Positions 7,194-15,077 of a stretch of 21,299 nucleotides of DNA are shown piece after piece; the first letter of the stretch is position 1, and each line of letters begins with the position of its first letter. The DNA is from DASZMJ01 sp035551935. Lineage in GTDB: Bacteria > Planctomycetota > Planctomycetia > Isosphaerales > Isosphaeraceae. Made by a program: the position numbers and the translations under genes. The DNA lies in NCBI GenBank assembly GCA_035551935.1, contig DASZMJ010000042.1:1-21299 (forward strand), written 5' to 3'. The notes under the pieces are model-generated. The model made no database searches and had not been told where the DNA came from. It was given only the letters and a program-made list of their open reading frames with translations.

Positions 7194-8191
7194 ACGCCAC
7201 CGCCCCCAACCTGTTGCTCGACGCCACCTTGAACCAGCTCGAGCCGGCCGAGGTCGACCTCCTCGACCGTGCCCTCGAGGCCGACGCCGACCTGGCCGAC
7301 CGCCTGACGCGGCTCCGCGCCGGGCTCGACCGGCTGCTCGACGACGGCAACGGCCCCGAGCCGCCCGTTGGCCTGGCCGAGCGGACGCTGGCCCGCGTCG
7401 CCGCCGACGGCCATCGGGCCCGCTCGCGGCGATCGGTCCTGGACTTCGTCCCGGTCCAGGTCCCGTTCCGCTGGGCCGACATCGCCGTCGCCGCCGGCAT
7501 CTTCCTGGCGAGCCTGATCACCCTGATCCCGGCCATCCAACGCGGGCAGTGGCGGATGCAGCAGGCGGCCTGCGCCTACAACCTGCACACCCTCGGGGTC
7601 GCGCTGGCGCAGTATTCGGGCGACCAGCGGTCGTACCCGTACGTCGAGGACGACTCGCCCGCCGGCCGGGCCGGGGCCTACCCCGTCCTCTTGAGCGAGG
7701 CGGGCCTGCTGCCGAGCGTGACCCACCTGGATTGTCCCGGCAACGGCCGCAACCGGCTGCCCGACCACGTGCCGAGCCTGGCGGCCCTCTGCGAGCAGGA
7801 GGAACTGTCGCCGGTCTCCTCGCCGGTGCTCTGCGACGCCGACTACGCCTATCACCTCGGCTACAAGCCCCCGTCGGGCCGCGCGCGGCCGGTCGCGTTC
7901 GCGCAGCCGGGGCACCTGCAAGCGATCCTCCCCTTGCTCTGCGACCAGCCGGCGCACCGCCGGGTCGCCGGCGGCGGCGTCCGGATCCTCGACGGCAACA
8001 GCCCCAACCACGGCGGCGTCGGCCAGAACGTGCTGTTCGCCGACGGCTCGGTCCGCTGGCACTCGACGCGGCGGCTCGGCCCGGTGGACGCCGACATCTT
8101 CCTGAATGACCTCCGGCAGCCCGCCCCCGGCGTCAAGCCGTTCGACGCGGTCCTCGCCCCCGGCATCACCCCGTTCCACGGCAAGGACTGA
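7190..8191 (+). CDS. Membrane anti-sigma-like protein fused to a DUF1559-like pseudopilin domain
   Basis: A 333-residue protein overlapping the ECF sigma gene by ATGA. Residues 8-75 (LLLDATLNQLEPAEVDLLDR ... LADRLTRLRAGLDRLL) resemble the cytoplasmic sigma-binding helices of RskA/zinc-less anti-sigma factors. No HxxxCxxC zinc motif is present. A single transmembrane helix spans about 97-116. Directly after it comes C128-AYNLHTLGVALAQYS, matching the segment that follows the pilin helix in DUF1559 proteins (usually CxNNLKQIGLALHNY). Near the C-terminus SPNHGGVGQNVLFADGSVRW (271-290) matches the DUF1559 H-X9-DG motif with one extra residue. The usual prepilin leader (GFTLIELLVVIAI) is absent, so it would not be processed as a pilin. 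Role inferred: holds the sigma factor at the membrane until an outer signal reaches the pseudopilin-like domain. Confidence 0.8.
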   Translation: MNATAPNLLLDATLNQLEPAEVDLLDRALEADADLADRLTRLRAGLDRLLDDGNGPEPPVGLAERTLARVAADGHRARSRRSVLDFVPVQVPFRWADIAVAAGIFLASLITLIPAIQRGQWRMQQAACAYNLHTLGVALAQYSGDQRSYPYVEDDSPAGRAGAYPVLLSEAGLLPSVTHLDCPGNGRNRLPDHVPSLAALCEQEELSPVSSPVLCDADYAYHLGYKPPSGRARPVAFAQPGHLQAILPLLCDQPAHRRVAGGGVRILDGNSPNHGGVGQNVLFADGSVRWHSTRRLGPVDADIFLNDLRQPAPGVKPFDAVLAPGITPFHGKD

Positions 8192-8313
8192 GCGACCTGA
8201 CCCCCGTCCCGCCCCAGGCGATTGGACCGGGCCTCTTCCGTGGCGCAGAATCCCCCTTCGGCGGCGCCGCGGCGCGATCGCGCCGGGCCCCGCGAGACAA
8301 GGAGGGATCGCCC

Positions 8314-9237
8314 ATGCCGCCGTCTCGGAAGTCGTGCCGGCCACTCGTCGAGGGCCTCGAAGGCCGCCTGGCGTTGAGCGGCGGCCTGGCGGGAAGTGCC
8401 ATCGGGATCGGCCAGGCGGTCGTCTCCGCCCCCGGCCAGGTCGTCGGCGTCGGGGCCACGGTCGCCCCGCAGAACCTGACCCCGGTCCACCGGACCACCG
8501 TCCTCGGGATCGTCGCGGCGCCGACGGCCGGCAGCTCGCTGGCGCCGAAGATCGTCGGCGCCACCGGGCCGAACGGCAAGCGCCTGCCGTTGCAGCTCCG
8601 CGCCGGCTTCAGCCCGCCCCACAACGGCCAGGCCAACGCCTTCACCCAGGTCGGCCAACCCGGCACGTTGACGACCCTCGCCACCGGCAAGTCGGGGACG
8701 ACCGGCGGCGTCAGCGTGCTGACCAGCCTGCCCGGCGACGTCAACGGCGACGGCGTGGTCAACTTCCAGGACCAGCAGGCGTTCGCGGCGGCCTGGCTGA
8801 CCCACATCGGCGACGGCTTCTACAACCCGAACGCCGACCTGAATCACAACGGCTTCGTCGGCCTCGACGACGCCAAGCTCCTGGCCCGCAACTTCGCGAC
8901 GCCGGGGCAGCCGGTCCCGCTGAACGTCGTCACGTACCTCGCCCCCGGCGACGGCGTGAAGCATCGCGTCCCGGAGAAGAACTCGGGCGGGCTCACGTTC
9001 AAGTCCGACATCACCATCGTCGGCCGGACCACCCCCGGTTCGTCGGTCGTCAGCGACTCGGGCCTCGGCGACTACACGTTCACCGGCCCGTTCCTGCCGA
9101 CCAACCCCCAGGGCTACTTCTTCCTCCACGCCAAGCTGACCGGCGCCCTCACCAACTTCGAGTTCCTCATCATCGACCCCTGGGGCAGGCAGATCATCCA
9201 TGCTTTCCCCATCCTCCGCCTCGGCCCCGGCATCTGA
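8314..9237 (+). CDS. Surface protein with LExLEGR motif and type I dockerin-like repeats
   Basis: A 307-residue protein with a strong AAGGAGGG ribosome-binding site (8299-8306) 7 bases before the ATG. The N-terminus CRPLVEGLEGRLALSG (8-23) is the same kind of motif as in the protein at 214-690. Residues 24-135 are a low-complexity Gly/Ala/Val/Thr region. Residues 138-196 form a dockerin-like module with two calcium loops, DVNGDGVVNFQD (142-153) and DLNHNGFVGLDD (175-186), each followed by a helix. Residues 200-307 look like a beta-rich domain with no clear family. Dockerins bind calcium and often mediate protein-protein contacts; in planctomycetes many surface proteins carry them without cellulosomes. 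It is 122 bases downstream of the anti-sigma gene and may have its own promoter. Its partner is unknown. Confidence 0.85.
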   Translation: MPPSRKSCRPLVEGLEGRLALSGGLAGSAIGIGQAVVSAPGQVVGVGATVAPQNLTPVHRTTVLGIVAAPTAGSSLAPKIVGATGPNGKRLPLQLRAGFSPPHNGQANAFTQVGQPGTLTTLATGKSGTTGGVSVLTSLPGDVNGDGVVNFQDQQAFAAAWLTHIGDGFYNPNADLNHNGFVGLDDAKLLARNFATPGQPVPLNVVTYLAPGDGVKHRVPEKNSGGLTFKSDITIVGRTTPGSSVVSDSGLGDYTFTGPFLPTNPQGYFFLHAKLTGALTNFEFLIIDPWGRQIIHAFPILRLGPGI

Positions 9238-9250
9238 GCCGGGATGGCCT

Positions 9251-9352
9251 GGAAGGCTCGCCTTTCGTAGGGTCCGCTATTGCGGACCGATCTTCTCGCA
9301 ATGAAAGAAGATCGGTCCGCAATAGCGGACCCTACGAAGAGCGAGTCATTCC
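9251..9352. repeat. Long palindromic interspersed-type repeat
   Basis: The core arms 9266-9296 and 9306-9336 are a perfect 31-base inverted repeat around a 9-base loop. With a few mismatches the pairing continues outward to 9251 and 9352. Each arm also contains its own small palindrome, GTCCGCTATTGCGGAC and its complement, so the DNA could form one long hairpin or a double hairpin. It sits between the convergent stops at 9237 and 9424. The layered structure is typical of REP/BIME-like repeats present in many copies; copy number cannot be checked here. It could also stop transcription from both sides. Confidence 0.8.
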
Positions 9353-9375
9353 CGCGATTCGGTCGAAGCAGGACC

Positions 9376-9405
9376 GGGCCGAGTGCGGATTGTCGCCCTC
9401 GGCCC
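9376..9405 (-). terminator. Possible terminator hairpin after the TolC pair
   Basis: GGGCCGAG (9376-9383) pairs with CTCGGCCC (9398-9405), an 8-base GC stem with a 14-base loop, starting 18 bases beyond the TolC stop at 9424. There is no T-tract after it on the minus strand, so it is only a weak candidate. Confidence 0.35.
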
Positions 9406-9423
9406 TCTGTCATCCGCCCTCGC

Positions 9424-11229
9424 TCAGCGCGGCCCGTATCCGGGCGGGAGGAGCGGGGGCGTGCAGACGTCGAGCGGCAGGAGGGGGATGCGCGCGTTGA
9501 TCGGCGAGTGCAGCGGGGTGGTGATCGGCGGCGGCGGGGGCGGCGTGCTCGGCAGCGGGCCGGGGGGTGGGGGCGAGCCGAGCGCCACGAAGAGGCGGAA
9601 CTGGGCCTGGTCGTAGAGGACCAGGGCGCGGATCTGGTTGACCCGGGCCGCCGCGACGAGCCGGAGGCTGTCGACCACCTCGAGCGGCCGGCCGGCGCCG
9701 TTGCGGGTCCGCTCCAGGTCGTCCTGGAGCCCCTGCTCGGCGGTGGCGCGCTCGCGGTTGGTGATGGCGATCTGGCCGAGCTGCGCCAGGGCATCGGCTC
9801 GGGCCGAGACGACCTCCTGGCGGACGCGGTTGATCGTCCGCGCCTGCTCGGCCAAAGCCGCGTTCCGCTCGGCCTGGCGGCCCTTGATCAGGGCGAGGTT
9901 GCCGACGCCGAAGTTCTGGAGCGTCCAGTAGACCCGGACGTCGAAGTCGGTCCGGCCGCCGAAGTTGCCCAGGAAAGGCGGGACGATGTTGCTGCCGCCG
10001 CCGAAGCCGCCACCGCTGAAGCCGATCCAAACCGTCGGCAGGAGCGGGCGGGAGGTCTCCTGGCGGATGCGGTATCGCGCCGCGTTGACCTGGGCCAGCC
10101 GCGCCCCCAACTCGGGGCGACGGCGCACGGCCGCCTGCACGAGATCCTCGGCCGGCACGGCCAGGTCCACCAGGGAGATCGGCGCGAGCTGGCCGGCCAG
10201 CGGCTTGAGGCGGACGGACGGGTCGAGGTTCAGCCGCTGCGAGAGCCGCGCCGCCGCGACGGCCACGCCCTCCTCGGCCATCTGGACGCGGGCCCGGAAG
10301 AGCTTCCACTCGGCCGCGCCGCGGTCGGCGTCGGCCTGCGACCGCTCGCCGATCTTGGCGAAGGCCGCGGTGATCCGCACGAGCTCGGCGACCTGCGACT
10401 CGGAGAGCCGCTGCGCCTCGAGGATCGCCTCGGCGCCGAGCAGTTCGAGGTACAGGTCGGCGACCTGGCCGAGGACCTCGTTGGCCGTGGCGCCGGCCAC
10501 GAACCGCGAGCCGATGACCCGCTGGTGGGCCGCCAGCGGCTCGAAGATCGCGTCGGTCAGGGGGCTGGCGATGTTGATCGCCGGGATCGACAGCGACTCG
10601 GCCGCCAGCGTCCGGGCGCCGCCGCCGAAGTAGAGCGACTGCTCGCTGAGATTGAGGATCCGGCCGCTGGAACGCTGGAGGTTGCCCGTGTGGCCGTGAT
10701 AGTTCGAGCCCGCGTTGAGCGACGGGACCAGCAGCGCCCGCGCCGATGTCTGGATCGCCAGGGCCTCGAGGATGCTCGCACGCGCGGCGGCGATCGTCGG
10801 GTTCTCGGCGTCGGCCAGCCGCAGGGCCGTCGAGAGGTCCAGCGGGTAGACGCCCTTGGGCGACGTCGGGATGACCTCCGGCGACGGCACCGCGACGGCG
10901 ACCGTCGCCGTGTTCCGGGGGGGCAGGTTGGCCGTCAAGGGCCTGGGGATCTCCCCTTGCGCCTCGACCGGGCGGACCTCGGCGTCGGCCTTGTCCGCGG
11001 CGACCTCGGCCGTCGTGGCCGCCGCGACGGCCTCGGCCGGGGCGGGCGGTGCCGGCGACCGCGCCGGGGCGTTGGCCGCCGCGTTGGCCGCCGGGGCCGG
11101 GTCGGGCCGCGGGGCCAACGCCTGACAGCCCGCGAGCGGGACCGCCAGCACGGCTAGGGCCAGCGCGGCGTCGTGAAGGGGGCGGGGCCTGAGCATCCCC
11201 GTCGGCCGACGGGAAGGTCTGGTGACCAT
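9424..11229 (-). CDS. TolC family outer membrane protein (lipoprotein type)
   Basis: A 601-residue TolC/OEP-family protein. Such proteins form trimeric channels through the outer membrane for efflux pumps or type I secretion. The leader ends in a lipobox (L32-A-G-C35), followed by a long Ala/Pro/Glu linker. Two OEP repeats follow, each starting with a helical LDLSTALRLADAENPTIAAA-type segment. The loop region has SNYHGHTGNLQRSSG and later GFSGGGFGGGSN. The C-terminal 50 residues are Pro-rich. Start ATG 11229 is chosen because GGAG lies 6 bases upstream (11236-11239). ATG 11265, which overlaps the stop of the upstream gene by ATGA, is also credible. The protein is a clear paralogue of the next gene. 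No adaptor or pump gene lies beside it. Confidence 0.9.
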   Translation of the reverse strand: MVTRPSRRPTGMLRPRPLHDAALALAVLAVPLAGCQALAPRPDPAPAANAAANAPARSPAPPAPAEAVAAATTAEVAADKADAEVRPVEAQGEIPRPLTANLPPRNTATVAVAVPSPEVIPTSPKGVYPLDLSTALRLADAENPTIAAARASILEALAIQTSARALLVPSLNAGSNYHGHTGNLQRSSGRILNLSEQSLYFGGGARTLAAESLSIPAINIASPLTDAIFEPLAAHQRVIGSRFVAGATANEVLGQVADLYLELLGAEAILEAQRLSESQVAELVRITAAFAKIGERSQADADRGAAEWKLFRARVQMAEEGVAVAAARLSQRLNLDPSVRLKPLAGQLAPISLVDLAVPAEDLVQAAVRRRPELGARLAQVNAARYRIRQETSRPLLPTVWIGFSGGGFGGGSNIVPPFLGNFGGRTDFDVRVYWTLQNFGVGNLALIKGRQAERNAALAEQARTINRVRQEVVSARADALAQLGQIAITNRERATAEQGLQDDLERTRNGAGRPLEVVDSLRLVAAARVNQIRALVLYDQAQFRLFVALGSPPPPGPLPSTPPPPPPITTPLHSPINARIPLLPLDVCTPPLLPPGYGPR

Positions 11230-11261
11230 GTCCATCTCCGATTGGCTTGGGACGCTCCGTG

Positions 11262-13013
11262 TCATCGCCCGGCCGGCGCCGGTGTCGGTGCGCCGGTCGC
11301 GGCGCGGGCGGCGATGCGGGCCGCGGGCTTCGGCCCGGTCCGCGAGCTGACGCCGGGGGGCAGGATCAAGGGCTCGTTGCCCCGGATCGGCGCCCCCGGC
11401 GGTACGCCGGGTACCCCCGGCTCGGCCGGCGAGAGCACGCCGCCGCGGTCGATGATCCCGGCCGTCGGCACCGGCCGCGCCAGCGCGTTGGCCGGCGGCT
11501 GGCCCAGCGCCACGTAGAGCTCGAACTGCGAGCGGTTGTAGTCGACGATCGAGTCGATGTAGTTGACCCGCGACCGCGCCATCAGGTCGAAGCTGTTCAA
11601 TAGCTCGATCGGCAGGACCTGGCGCAGCGCCATGCCGCCGCCCCTGGTCCGCTCGAAGTCCTCGGCGAAGGCCCGCTGGCCCGACCGGATCGCCTGCTCG
11701 TTCGTCGCGATCTGGGCGAACCGCGCGTGCGACTTGGCGTAGGCCTCGGCCACCTGCGCCCGGACCATGTTCAGGACCTCGAGCTCCTGGTATCGGCTGA
11801 CCTGGAGCCGCGCCCGCGCGGCGTTGATCAGGGCGACGTTGCCGACGCCAAGGTTCTGGATCGTCCAGTACGTCAGCGCGTCGAAGTCGGACCGCGCCCC
11901 GAAGCCGCCGAAGACCGGCGCGACCAGGTTGCTGCCGCCGCCGAAGCCGCCGGCGCTGAAGCCGACCAGGATCGTCGGCGAGAACGGCAGGACCTTCGAC
12001 GACTCCAGCGACAGCAACGCCCCGGCGACGTTGGCCCGCCGTGCCGCCAGCTCGGGACGACGCAGGAGGCCCAGGGCGATCAGCTCGGAGACCGGGATCG
12101 GATCCGGCACGATCGGTATCGGCGTCACCCAGGCGTCGGTCGGGTGCAGCCGCGGCGTCGGCGGGAGGTTCAACACCTGCGCCAGCCGCGCCGCCGTCGT
12201 CAGCACCTGGCCTTCGAGCTCCTGGATGGCCGCCTCGCGACGGGCCAGCTCGGTGGCCGCGCGGTCGGCATCCGACTGGCGGCCCTGGCCGCTGGCGTAG
12301 TACTGGCCGGTCAGCTTGGCGACCGAAAGGGCCTCCTCGCGCGACTGCCGCGCGATGGCGAGCTGCCCCTCGGCGCGGAGCAGCTCGGAGTAGGCGAGCG
12401 TGACCTGGAGGAAGACCTGGTTGCGCGTCTCCAAGGCGTCGAACTCGCGCTGGCGGACGACCTGGCGGCTGACCAGGAAGCCGAAGACCCCCTGGCCGAT
12501 GTTGCCCGCGAGGACCACGCCGGGGATGTTCACCGTCCCCGCCGCGACCGCGTTGGCCCCGGCCCCGACGTACAAGGCGCTGCGGTTGACCGACAGGATG
12601 TTGCCGTTGGACTGCTGCAAGACGCCGGTGTGGTTGTCGTAGTTCATGCCGCCGTTGAGCGTCGGCAGGATCTGCGCCGCGGCCAGGATCCGCAACGCCG
12701 CCGCCTCGACGACCCGCGCCCGCGCCACGTTCAGCTCGGGGTTCTGGACCCCGGCCAGCCGCAGCGCGGTGTTCAGGTCGATCGGCTGGAACGCGGCCGG
12801 GAGGATCGACGGCGGGTGCGGCGGCAACGGCGGCGGTGTCCGCAACTGTCCTTGCGCCCCATTCACCGCCGGGTCGCGGTCGGCCTGGGCCTGGGCCGGT
12901 CGGTTCTCCGGGTCTTGCGGGGGAGGGGCCGCTCGTCCCGTCGTCGTGAGGGTGAGGGACACCCCCGTCGCGAGGCTGGCGAGTGCCCCGGCGATTTTGC
13001 CTAACTTCCTCAC
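11262..13013 (-). CDS. TolC family outer membrane protein (signal peptide type)
   Basis: A 583-residue TolC/OEP-family protein starting with GTG at 13013, supported by a GAGGAGGAGGGG ribosome-binding region at 13018-13029. Residues 1-29 form a signal peptide (ending TTGRAA); there is no lipobox. The domain order matches its neighbour: IDLNTALRLAGVQNPELNVA at the first repeat, MNYDNHTGVLQQSNGNILSV in the loop, LGLLRRPELAARRANVAGAL at the second repeat, then GFSAGGFGGGSN and FDALTYWTIQNLGVGNVALI. These blocks align directly with the downstream protein, so the two arose by tandem duplication. It is the first gene of the two-gene operon. The C-terminus is Pro/Ala-rich and likely disordered. The transported substrate is unknown. 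Confidence 0.92.
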   Translation of the reverse strand: MRKLGKIAGALASLATGVSLTLTTTGRAAPPPQDPENRPAQAQADRDPAVNGAQGQLRTPPPLPPHPPSILPAAFQPIDLNTALRLAGVQNPELNVARARVVEAAALRILAAAQILPTLNGGMNYDNHTGVLQQSNGNILSVNRSALYVGAGANAVAAGTVNIPGVVLAGNIGQGVFGFLVSRQVVRQREFDALETRNQVFLQVTLAYSELLRAEGQLAIARQSREEALSVAKLTGQYYASGQGRQSDADRAATELARREAAIQELEGQVLTTAARLAQVLNLPPTPRLHPTDAWVTPIPIVPDPIPVSELIALGLLRRPELAARRANVAGALLSLESSKVLPFSPTILVGFSAGGFGGGSNLVAPVFGGFGARSDFDALTYWTIQNLGVGNVALINAARARLQVSRYQELEVLNMVRAQVAEAYAKSHARFAQIATNEQAIRSGQRAFAEDFERTRGGGMALRQVLPIELLNSFDLMARSRVNYIDSIVDYNRSQFELYVALGQPPANALARPVPTAGIIDRGGVLSPAEPGVPGVPPGAPIRGNEPLILPPGVSSRTGPKPAARIAARAATGAPTPAPAGR

Positions 13014-13255
13014 TTCACCCCTCCTCCTCGGGTTTCGCCGCTAACGAGCGTTCTCCGAACGCCCGTACTCGACCGCTACCATCATCGTCGAGCGGCCTCC
13101 CCCGACTTCAACAGCTTACCCGGACAACCCCGACGACCTGATGGCTGGCCGTGCCGTCGCGAACCGTACGGCCGAGCAAACTGGCCTGTTCGCGGTGGCC
13201 GCGATCTGCTATCAAGCGGCCCGATGCAGTCCCAGGGAGGGGAGCGGAGCCTGTC
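13014..13255. promoter_or_regulatory. Divergent promoter region, TolC operon and DUF11 gene
   Basis: These 242 bases lie between the divergent TolC operon and the DUF11-repeat gene and should contain promoters for both. The ends hold the two ribosome-binding sites (13018-13029 on the minus strand, 13246-13249 on the plus strand). No confident -35/-10 pair, operator or RNA structure was seen. An open frame reaching back to 13151 on the plus strand is judged non-coding. Confidence 0.4.
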
Positions 13256-14965
13256 ATGGCCACGGCGCGACCACTGATCGCGATCGCGGGGATCGCCCTG
13301 GCCGTGGCCTGGGGCGCGCGGCTGTCGGCGACCCCGCCGGACGACGACCCCCCGAGGGTCGAGGCTCCCGCCGCCGATCCCAAGGTCCCGGTCCCGGCCG
13401 ACGACCCGACCAGCCCGCCGCCGCCCGACGAACTGGCCGAGCGGCCCAAGAAGGACGAGAACGTCGAGCTCGTGGGCCAGGGGGCCGAGCCGGCCGAGCC
13501 GAACATCCTGCCCGCCGAAGGGCTTAAGCAGGGGCCGCAGTCCGTCGGGGTCACGGTCGAGGTGCAGGCGCCGTCGGTCGTCAACCTGAAGAAGGAGACG
13601 ACGCTCCGGATCCTCGTCCGCAACCACGGCAAGGCCGACGCCGCCGGGGTGGTCGTGCGCGACGTGTTGCCCGAGGGCGTCGAGTTCCTCCGCGCCGACC
13701 CAACGCCGAGCCGGACGAACGGACCGGCCCTGACCTGGCAGCTCGGCAACCTTCCCGCCGGCAACGACCGGGTCATCAAGCTGATGGTCCGGCCCACGGT
13801 CGTCGCGCCGTTCGATCACGCGGCGACGGTCACGATGATGGCCGGGGCGCGGTCGCGGACGGTGGTCAAGCAGCCGAGGCTCCGGATCGAGCAGACGGCC
13901 GCGCCGGCCGGGGGCAAGGTGCTCAAGGGGCAGTCGGTCCGGTTCAACATCAGCGTCAGCAACCCCGGCAACGGCACGGTCCACGACGTCGTCGTGCAGG
14001 CGAAGCTCAGCCCCGGCCTGAAGCACCCGCAAGGGCTCGTCGTCGAGCAGCCCCTGCTCGACCCGATCGGGCCTGGCGAGACGGTCGCGCTGGCCCCGCT
14101 GGTCGTCGAGGCCGCCGAGGGGGGCGAGCAGCGGTGCGAGTTCCTCGTCCGGAGCCCGGACGTCGCCGACGACGCCCCCGAGGCCCACGCCGCGCAGGCC
14201 GTCTCCGTCACCGAGCCGAAGCTCAAGCTCACCCTCGTCGGCCCCCCGCGCCGCTACACCGACACGCCCGCCCATTATGCCTTGCGCGTGGAAAATCCCG
14301 GCACCGCCGACGCCCGCAACGTCCGCATCACCGTCTTCCTGCCGCGCAGCGGCCAGCTCTATCACAAGGCCGCCTCGGCGACGGGCGCCACCTGGGACCG
14401 GGTCAACCGCCGCCTGAGCTGGTTGATCCCGCGGCTGGAGCCGAAGGGGTCGAAGCCCTTCGAGTTCAAGGTGATGATGGGCGGCATCCAGCGGTACCAG
14501 ATCGACGCCGAGGCGACCGCCGAAGGCGCCTTGCGCGACAAGGGTTCCGTCACCACCGACGTCGTCGGCCTGGCCGACGTCCGCTTCGACGTCGAGGCGG
14601 AGGACCGCGCCATGGACGTCGGCGAGACGACCGAGTTCCAGGTCGTCGTCAAGAACCATGGCTCGAAGGACGCGACCGGCCTGCTCCTGAGCGCCAAGCT
14701 GTCGAGCAACCTCAAGGCCGTCGAGTTCGACAGCAACCTCACCGACAAGGGCGGCAAGTACGACCCCCAGTCCGGCGCCGTGCTGTTCCCGCAGGTCGAT
14801 CGCCTCGCCCCCGGCGCGACGATGACCCTGACCATCAAGGTCGAGGCCACCAAGCCCGGCCTCGCCACCTGCCAGGTCCACCTCGTCCACGCCGACCTCG
14901 GCGACGAGAAGCTCGTCCGCGAGGCGATCACCAGGGTCATGGACGCGGGCGAGGCGCCAAGATGA
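13256..14965 (+). CDS. Exported protein with four DUF11/CARDB-like repeats
   Basis: A 569-residue protein. ATG 13256 has GGAG 6 bases upstream. Residues 1-25 are a signal peptide (PLIAIAGIALAVAWGARLSA). Residues 26-95 are Pro/Asp/Glu-rich and probably disordered. Four Ig-like beta-sandwich repeats follow at about 98-205, 208-318, 321-438 and 439-565. Each has a version of the strand pattern seen in LRILVRNHGKADAAGVVVRD, FNISVSNPGNGTVHDVVVQA, YALRVENPGTADARNVRITV and FQVVVKNHGSKDATGLLLSA. The first and third also contain the LTWQLGNLPAG / LSWLIPRLEPKG segment typical of DUF11. Such proteins are extracellular or envelope structural or adhesive proteins. No sorting signal or membrane anchor is visible at the C-terminus. 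It is transcribed away from the TolC operon. Confidence 0.88.
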   Translation: MATARPLIAIAGIALAVAWGARLSATPPDDDPPRVEAPAADPKVPVPADDPTSPPPPDELAERPKKDENVELVGQGAEPAEPNILPAEGLKQGPQSVGVTVEVQAPSVVNLKKETTLRILVRNHGKADAAGVVVRDVLPEGVEFLRADPTPSRTNGPALTWQLGNLPAGNDRVIKLMVRPTVVAPFDHAATVTMMAGARSRTVVKQPRLRIEQTAAPAGGKVLKGQSVRFNISVSNPGNGTVHDVVVQAKLSPGLKHPQGLVVEQPLLDPIGPGETVALAPLVVEAAEGGEQRCEFLVRSPDVADDAPEAHAAQAVSVTEPKLKLTLVGPPRRYTDTPAHYALRVENPGTADARNVRITVFLPRSGQLYHKAASATGATWDRVNRRLSWLIPRLEPKGSKPFEFKVMMGGIQRYQIDAEATAEGALRDKGSVTTDVVGLADVRFDVEAEDRAMDVGETTEFQVVVKNHGSKDATGLLLSAKLSSNLKAVEFDSNLTDKGGKYDPQSGAVLFPQVDRLAPGATMTLTIKVEATKPGLATCQVHLVHADLGDEKLVREAITRVMDAGEAPR

Positions 14966-14971
14966 ATGAAT

Positions 14972-15074
14972 GAAGAGATTTTATCCGCAGATGAACGCAG
15001 ATAAGAAACTCATTTATTAAAATCTTATTTTCTTATCTGCGTTCGTCTGCGTCATCTGCGGATGAATCCTCTTC
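14972..15074. repeat. AT-rich imperfect palindromic repeat
   Basis: The left arm (14972-15005) and right arm (15032-15074) are inverted repeats built from the ATCCGCAGATGA and ACGCAGATAAG words. The right arm carries about 9 extra bases that repeat the CGCAGA word. The 26-base loop is almost pure A/T. Composition is sharply different from the flanking genes. Similar CGCAGATGACGCAGAT-type palindromes are known to be scattered through genomes of several bacterial phyla (recollection, not searched). It sits between the convergent stops at 14965 and 15078 and may also serve as a terminator. Confidence 0.75.
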
Positions 15075-15077
15075 CTC

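Noticed and set aside
8271..8284. GGCGCGATCGCGCC palindrome before the dockerin gene
   Set aside because: It is only 14 bases, and short self-complementary GC strings are common by chance in this composition.
9280..11157. 625-codon open frame on the plus strand opposite the first TolC gene
   Set aside because: Low-complexity Arg/Asp/Gly/Val sequence with no domain; the minus strand reads a full TolC protein. Its start also lies inside the palindromic repeat.
13082..13255. Possible tRNA or small RNA in the TolC/DUF11 gap
   Set aside because: No cloverleaf, conserved T-loop or strong hairpin with a T-tract was found.
13082..14890. 602-codon open frame on the minus strand opposite the DUF11 gene
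   Set aside because: No domain and shadow-type composition, while the plus strand encodes four regular Ig-like repeats with a signal peptide and ribosome-binding site.
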